A DNA stretch of 37,820 nt from Limosilactobacillus gastricus DSM 16045 (lineage in GTDB: Bacteria > Bacillota > Bacilli > Lactobacillales > Lactobacillaceae). The notes beneath the pieces were generated by a model. It made no database searches. It was not told the origin of the DNA and saw nothing but the letters and a program-made list of their open reading frames with translations. Each line of letters opens with the position of its first letter. Position 1 is the stretch's first letter. The position numbers and the translations under genes were made by a program. The stretch spans positions 1-37,820 of the forward strand of contig NZ_AZFN01000020.1 in the NCBI RefSeq assembly GCF_001434365.1, in the 5' to 3' direction. Below are positions 33,765-37,820 of the stretch, one piece after another.

Positions 33765-33797
33765 CCGGATAACATATTTTATGTTAAACAAGTTGAC
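33753..33797 (-). terminator. Terminator of nagA
   Basis: Minus strand: GTCAAC and TAACATA pair with TATGTTA and GTTGAC around an AAA loop, interrupted by a small internal loop, then seven T. The stem begins inside the nagA 3' end. Confidence 0.7.
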
Positions 33798-34917
33798 CAT
33801 AGCTATAGGTAGCTGCTAATTCTAAATCCGCACTTAACAAATTAAAGTCGGCATCACGACCAGATTCTAAAATACCCTTTTGGGGTAGATTAAATTCTCG
33901 TGCTTGATTAACTGAGGCCATCTGAACCGCCCCGTTAATCGAACAGCCCGTGAAAGCAATAATATTTTTAAAGGCATGCTTAAAGAGTAAAACCGATCCG
34001 GCCAAATTACCACTTTCTAAGCGGGCCTGACCCTCTTTAACAATTACCTTTTGGCCTCCTAATTCAGATTCACCATCTGGTAATCCTTTGGCTCGCATGG
34101 CATCTGTCACCAACTCCAGTCGTTTAGCACCCATCACTAAGTAGGCTAATTTAACCATCTCGGGCACGACGTGAAAACCATCAGCAATGATTTCTCCCGT
34201 AATCTGATCATTTAAAAGGGCATATCCGGTTACCCCGGGTTGACGATGATGTAGCCCCCGTTGGGCATTGTATAAATGGGTCACATGACTTGCTTGAGAA
34301 TTTTGCATTTGCTCGTATGTTGCATCCGTATGCCCAGCCGAAGCAATAACCTCATCTTCAAAACACGCCTTTTCTAATTCTCGCGCTTGCGGCATTTCCG
34401 GAGCATAAGTAATAATTTTAACCATCCCGTTCGCTAATTTTTGCCACTGTCTTAACAAGGTTGGATCGGGATTTTTCATAAAGGGAGCCGGTTGCGCACC
34501 TTTATATTTCTCGTTGATGAACGGTCCTTCTAAATGAATCCCCTGAATGACCGGATTTTTTAAGGCGGCTTGTGATACGGCTTTCACGGCACGATCAAAG
34601 CGATCCACCGATTGAGTGACGGTTGTGGGAAATACCGTGGTTACGCCCTCATTCACCGTCATCTGATTCACCATCCGATCAATTTGATCGGGATCAGCAT
34701 CCATAGTATCAATCCCATACCCGCCATGACAATGAATGTCAATAAATCCTGGGACCATGACCTGTCCAGAGACATCCAAAACTGTCTGGTCATTCTCTGA
34801 TGGTATAAAATCGGTCATCGGTCCCACATCAATTACTCGTTGGTTAAAGCGTAGATAGCCTTTCGGATATTCCTCTGCTCCCGTGTAAATGTGGGCATTT
34901 TTAATCACAGTTTGCAT
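33784..34917 (-). CDS. nagA: N-acetylglucosamine-6-phosphate deacetylase
   Basis: A 377-residue amidohydrolase that removes acetate from GlcNAc-6-phosphate for glycolysis or wall precursor recycling. DIHCHGGYG holds metal/substrate residues, HLEGPFIN the metal Glu, SAGHTDATYEQM a metal His, HLYNA another, and LVTDAM the catalytic Asp. The length is normal. It is divergent from the GH32 gene, and its link with sucrose genes is positional only. The start follows AGGGGACAAC. Confidence 0.93.
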   Translation of the reverse strand: MQTVIKNAHIYTGAEEYPKGYLRFNQRVIDVGPMTDFIPSENDQTVLDVSGQVMVPGFIDIHCHGGYGIDTMDADPDQIDRMVNQMTVNEGVTTVFPTTVTQSVDRFDRAVKAVSQAALKNPVIQGIHLEGPFINEKYKGAQPAPFMKNPDPTLLRQWQKLANGMVKIITYAPEMPQARELEKACFEDEVIASAGHTDATYEQMQNSQASHVTHLYNAQRGLHHRQPGVTGYALLNDQITGEIIADGFHVVPEMVKLAYLVMGAKRLELVTDAMRAKGLPDGESELGGQKVIVKEGQARLESGNLAGSVLLFKHAFKNIIAFTGCSINGAVQMASVNQAREFNLPQKGILESGRDADFNLLSADLELAATYSYGQLV

Positions 34918-35046
34918 TGTTGTCCCCTAAAAAATAAATTATATATGTTTTATTGTATCACTATTTATCAACAGACCATTTGCACATCCATTCGTTAAAA
35001 AGTAAAATTAAATCATATTTAATGTTTAATTTACTGGAGGATTTTC

Positions 35047-36522
35047 ATGGAATGGACTCGTGAACAGCGCTATCGACCTTATGACCAACATAGCGCTCTA
35101 GAACTTCTAAAATTACAGCGACAAGCTGACAATTCACCTGAACAATTGAAATATCACATTCGTCCGACATCCGGATTATTAAATGACCCCAACGGTTTCT
35201 CCTACTTTAACAAGGAATGGCATGTTTTTTACCAGTCATTTCCTTTTGGAGCCACCCATGGTTTGAAATCTTGGATGCACATGACATCACCCGACCTAGT
35301 TCATTGGCGCAGCCATGGACTTGCTCTAGCTCCTGATACTGAATATGACAGTCATGGGGCTTATTCGGGATCTGCTCGGGTGGTAAATGGACGGCTCTGC
35401 CTTATGTATACTGGTAATCACCGCGATGATGATTGGGTTCGGACCCCCTATCAACTAGGTGCTTGGATGGACCATAATTACCAAGTCACGAAATTCGATC
35501 AACCATTATTCGTCAATCCATCGACCATCACCGAACATTTTCGGGATCCTCAATTACTAGAACACGATGGTCGTTTTTATGCCATTATTGGTTCTCAAGA
35601 TGCTGAAAACAAGCGTGGACACATCGATCTCTGGGAAAGTGATCAGCTTGAACACGGCTGGCATGAACTTGGTCACGTTGACCTGGGACAAGATGATCTA
35701 GGTTATATGGTTGAATGTCCAAACCTAATCACCGTGGATGGTCGTCAGGTAATGATCTTTTGTCCGCAAGGGTTAGACCCCCAAGTGGCACCGTACGACA
35801 ATATCTACCCTGATATGTACTTAACGGCCGAAAGCTTTGATTACGATCACCCGGCTATGATTAATCCAGATGCGCACATGCAAAACCTGGACGATGGTTT
35901 TGATGTTTACGCTACTCAGGCCATGAATACGGCAGATGGGAAAGCTTATGCGATCTCATGGGTTGGTTTACCCGATTTAGAATATCCCACGGATAATCAA
36001 AACTGGGCTAATTGTATGAGCCAGGTGAAAGAACTCCACTACCATGATGGTCAACTCTATCAAAATCCGGTCCCGGCTATCCGTGATCTACGACAGACTG
36101 ACCAAGCCATAAATATTGACGGTCAAGTCGAAACCATCAATCCTGAAGCTGGTCAACAATTCGAATTAAACCTTACCTTACCAGCCGATCAAACCGGTAC
36201 CCTACATGTGGCTGCTAAGGAAGATTTGTCTAAGAGCGTCGCCATCAACTTTGATACGCAAGCTGGAAAATTAACCATTGATCGAGGTCATACCGATCAA
36301 CCAACAAACCTCGACTACGGAACTAGTCGAACGGTTGATTTACCAGCCCATCAAGCCTTAAACCTTGATATTTTCGTTGATCATTCCCTCATAGAAGTCT
36401 TTATTAATGACGGGGCCAAGGTGATGACCTTGCGTTACTTTAACAACCAGGCCAATCAGCTGCTCGCTTTTGACCATCCTGTTCAAGCGACTGGAACTTG
36501 GTGGCCCTTATCAGATATGTAA
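35047..36522 (+). CDS. scrB: Sucrose-6-phosphate hydrolase (GH32)
   Basis: A 491-residue cytoplasmic GH32 invertase. LLNDPNG (45-51) holds the nucleophile Asp47, EHFRDPQL the stabilising Asp and MVECPNL the acid/base Glu. A C-terminal beta-sandwich ends with HSLIEVFINDGAKVMTLRYF. With a sucrose PTS gene close by on the opposite strand, the natural substrate is sucrose-6-phosphate. GGAGG lies 6 bases before ATG. No LacI-type operator like that at 6986 is visible upstream, so the two GH32 genes seem to be controlled differently. Confidence 0.9.
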   Translation: MEWTREQRYRPYDQHSALELLKLQRQADNSPEQLKYHIRPTSGLLNDPNGFSYFNKEWHVFYQSFPFGATHGLKSWMHMTSPDLVHWRSHGLALAPDTEYDSHGAYSGSARVVNGRLCLMYTGNHRDDDWVRTPYQLGAWMDHNYQVTKFDQPLFVNPSTITEHFRDPQLLEHDGRFYAIIGSQDAENKRGHIDLWESDQLEHGWHELGHVDLGQDDLGYMVECPNLITVDGRQVMIFCPQGLDPQVAPYDNIYPDMYLTAESFDYDHPAMINPDAHMQNLDDGFDVYATQAMNTADGKAYAISWVGLPDLEYPTDNQNWANCMSQVKELHYHDGQLYQNPVPAIRDLRQTDQAINIDGQVETINPEAGQQFELNLTLPADQTGTLHVAAKEDLSKSVAINFDTQAGKLTIDRGHTDQPTNLDYGTSRTVDLPAHQALNLDIFVDHSLIEVFINDGAKVMTLRYFNNQANQLLAFDHPVQATGTWWPLSDM

Positions 36523-36554
36523 AAAGTGAAGAGCGCATGCTCTTCACTTTTTTT
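36521..36554. terminator. Bidirectional terminator after the sucrose-6-phosphate hydrolase gene
   Basis: AAAAAGTGAAGAGC-GCAT-GCTCTTCACTTTTT: a near-perfect 14-bp stem with A/T tracts on both sides. It also overlaps the 3' end of the small ORF on minus. Confidence 0.9.
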
Positions 36555-36678
36555 GCTGGCGTTGTTGCCATTTTTTACTACCCTGGCGAATAAAATCATC
36601 CTCACCAGCAAACAGCTGCATGAGTACCATAAAATTATCCCATAGGACTCTTTTAAAATGTGTCCAGTTCTTTTTCAT
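36544..36678 (-). CDS. Small hypothetical protein, 44 residues
   Basis: An ORF too short for usual cut-offs. It starts MKKNWTHFKRVLWDNF and contains an acidic GEDDF turn and a basic C-terminus rich in Lys and Gln. GAGG lies 7 bases before ATG, an extended -10 TGGTAAAAT lies about 40 bases upstream, and its stop falls at the bidirectional terminator, so a complete transcription unit exists. It is an amphipathic, charged peptide with no clear membrane helix. I do not recognise the family. Confidence 0.55.
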   Translation of the reverse strand: MKKNWTHFKRVLWDNFMVLMQLFAGEDDFIRQGSKKWQQRQQKK

Positions 36679-36705
36679 GCCCAATCCTCTCACCGGAATT
36701 CATTT

Positions 36706-36718
36706 AAGTTTCAAACTT
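36706..36718. promoter_or_regulatory. Palindrome upstream of the small ORF
   Basis: AAGTTTCAAACTT is a 13-bp palindrome with one central base, just downstream of the extended -10 of the small ORF. Its arms share GTTTCAA with the operator-like repeat at 24779-24795. It may be chance in AT-rich DNA. Confidence 0.3.
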
Positions 36719-36787
36719 ATTTTACCATTGTCCAAATATATTCGTGATAAACTAATTTAATAGTCTAAAATGAAGGAAGAAAAAACC

Positions 36788-37744
36788 TTGCCAAAAAGCC
36801 CCTTTGAACGATCTCGGAATTCCGCTCAGGGGAGTGCAACTCCACATCGACTCCCCTATATTATCAGCGGTCTTTTTATTGTCATCGCAACAATTCTCGC
36901 ATTTGTATTAACTAATCCATCTTTGCCACGCATCTCTTCGACTAGCCAAACAGCATCAAGTACTAGTACTAGTTCTAGTGCTAAATCGCAGTCAAGTCAA
37001 AAGACCACTTCGCCGATTACCAATCTAACATTATCAGTTCAATTACATCGTGCTTGGCGATCAGTAGCCAAAGCCAACCCGAATCAACGTGTTTCGATCG
37101 CCATCTATTCACCTACCACTAAAAATACCTACAGTTACACCAATAGTAAAAACCATAAATTTTATACCGCTAGTTCGGTGAAAGTTGATATCTTAGCCGC
37201 CGTGCTTCACAATCAAAATGGTAAATTAACTGATAGTGAGAAAAGTAGTGCTGAGGCCATGATCGTTAATTCTAATAATGACGCGGCCTCAATGTTTTAT
37301 GGTAAAAATTATCTCAATCGTACCGGGCTCCAAGAAATGTTTACCGAATTAGGAATGACCAATTCAAAAGCTGGAAAAACTTTTGGAGTTACCACTACTA
37401 CAGCAGCCGACCAATTACGGGTCCTTCGCCAAATCTTTTACTCATCATCTTATTTAAATGATGATTCTCAAGATTACATTAAGGACCTGATGTACAATGT
37501 GGAAGCCGACCAGCGTTGGGGAATCTCTGCTGGTAGTAAATCCTATTACAATAAAAACGGCTGGCTATACTACAATGCCAAAACTAAATGGATCATTAAT
37601 AGTATTGGTCAGGTCACCCTTTCAAATGGTCAAAACTACGTCATTGCTATCTATACTGATAACAATGCCACGCAAGAAAATGGTGAAAACTTGGTTGAAG
37701 ATTACGCCCAAGCTACGGCGGATGTGATGAAGAAACTTAACTAA
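36788..37744 (+). CDS. Membrane-anchored class A beta-lactamase-like serine hydrolase
   Basis: A 318-residue protein with one N-terminal membrane segment (about 18-37, YIISGLFIVIATILAF) and a Ser/Thr-rich linker (about 45-75), then a beta-lactamase-like domain facing outside. SSVK is the SxxK motif, SNN the SxN motif, and KNG replaces the usual KTG. Such lactobacillar proteins are more likely carboxypeptidase-like or wall-associated hydrolases than true beta-lactamases. The start is set at TTG 36788 because AAGGAAG lies about 10 bases upstream; an in-frame ATG at 36770 has no SD. Confidence 0.8.
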   Translation: MPKSPFERSRNSAQGSATPHRLPYIISGLFIVIATILAFVLTNPSLPRISSTSQTASSTSTSSSAKSQSSQKTTSPITNLTLSVQLHRAWRSVAKANPNQRVSIAIYSPTTKNTYSYTNSKNHKFYTASSVKVDILAAVLHNQNGKLTDSEKSSAEAMIVNSNNDAASMFYGKNYLNRTGLQEMFTELGMTNSKAGKTFGVTTTTAADQLRVLRQIFYSSSYLNDDSQDYIKDLMYNVEADQRWGISAGSKSYYNKNGWLYYNAKTKWIINSIGQVTLSNGQNYVIAIYTDNNATQENGENLVEDYAQATADVMKKLN

Positions 37745-37773
37745 AAAGAGTTGCCGATCGGCAACTCTTTTTT
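37743..37773. terminator. Terminator after the serine hydrolase gene
   Basis: AAAAAGAGTTGCC-GATC-GGCAACTCTTTTTT: a perfect stem with A and T tracts on either side, so it can act in both directions. The remaining bases to the window end show no gene. Confidence 0.92.
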
Positions 37774-37820
37774 ACTAGTATCTAGTTAACCTAATTTAGC
37801 GTTTTTTACTCGGTCTTCAA

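Overview
The window looks like a chromosomal segment of a Lactobacillaceae species, broadly of the Lactiplantibacillus plantarum kind. The pointers are a KxYKxGKxW-type serine-rich adhesin, a second-lineage RNase J, an MFS/DUF4811 pair, PTS and symporter sucrose systems, and a citrate lyase cluster with a soluble malic-type decarboxylase and a SorC-family regulator. From memory, L. plantarum carries a similarly ordered cluster (anion transporter, LDH-like gene, citMCDEF, fumarase, fumarate reductase); no alignment was run.

Layout. 1-2444 (minus): N-terminal 814 codons of a serine-rich repeat surface adhesin that runs off the left edge. 2865-4646 (minus): RNase J. 4892-6894 (plus): drug-efflux-type MFS transporter coupled to a DUF4811 protein. 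7020-9719 (plus): sucrose operon of a GH32 hydrolase and a CscB/LacY-type symporter, behind a near-consensus promoter and a LacI-type palindrome. 9922-14741 (minus): RluA-type pseudouridine synthase, DJ-1 family protein, alpha/beta hydrolase, ThrE-type exporter and LysR regulator. 14806-21150 (minus): citM-citC-citD-citE-citF, a terminator-like hairpin, then citX and an alpha/beta hydrolase; the activator citI is divergent (21295-22245). 22309-27670 (minus): fumC, fumarate reductase flavoprotein, an LDH-family dehydrogenase and a DASS anion transporter. 27931-28515 (minus): cyclophilin. 28591-31606 (minus): a Val/Leu-rich leader peptide and attenuator in front of a degenerate and an intact PEP-mutase/isocitrate-lyase-superfamily gene and an MFS transporter. 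31742-36522: sucrose PTS (scrA) and nagA on minus, sucrose-6-phosphate hydrolase on plus. 36544-37744: a 44-residue ORF on minus and a membrane-anchored beta-lactamase-like serine hydrolase on plus.

How it fits together. Citrate would enter through the DASS carrier, probably in exchange for succinate, and be cleaved by citrate lyase (CitDEF, with CitC and CitX for maturation) to acetate and oxaloacetate. Oxaloacetate can be decarboxylated by CitM to pyruvate, or reduced to malate, dehydrated by FumC and reduced to succinate by the flavoprotein. The 'L-LDH' of this cluster has Arg at the LDH specificity position 102, which fits a malate dehydrogenase closing that branch. citG is not in the window.

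The most novel-looking element is the leader at 31434-31610: a 21-residue ORF with four consecutive Val codons and three Leu codons, mutually exclusive antiterminator and terminator hairpins, and a downstream operon not normally linked to branched-chain amino acids.
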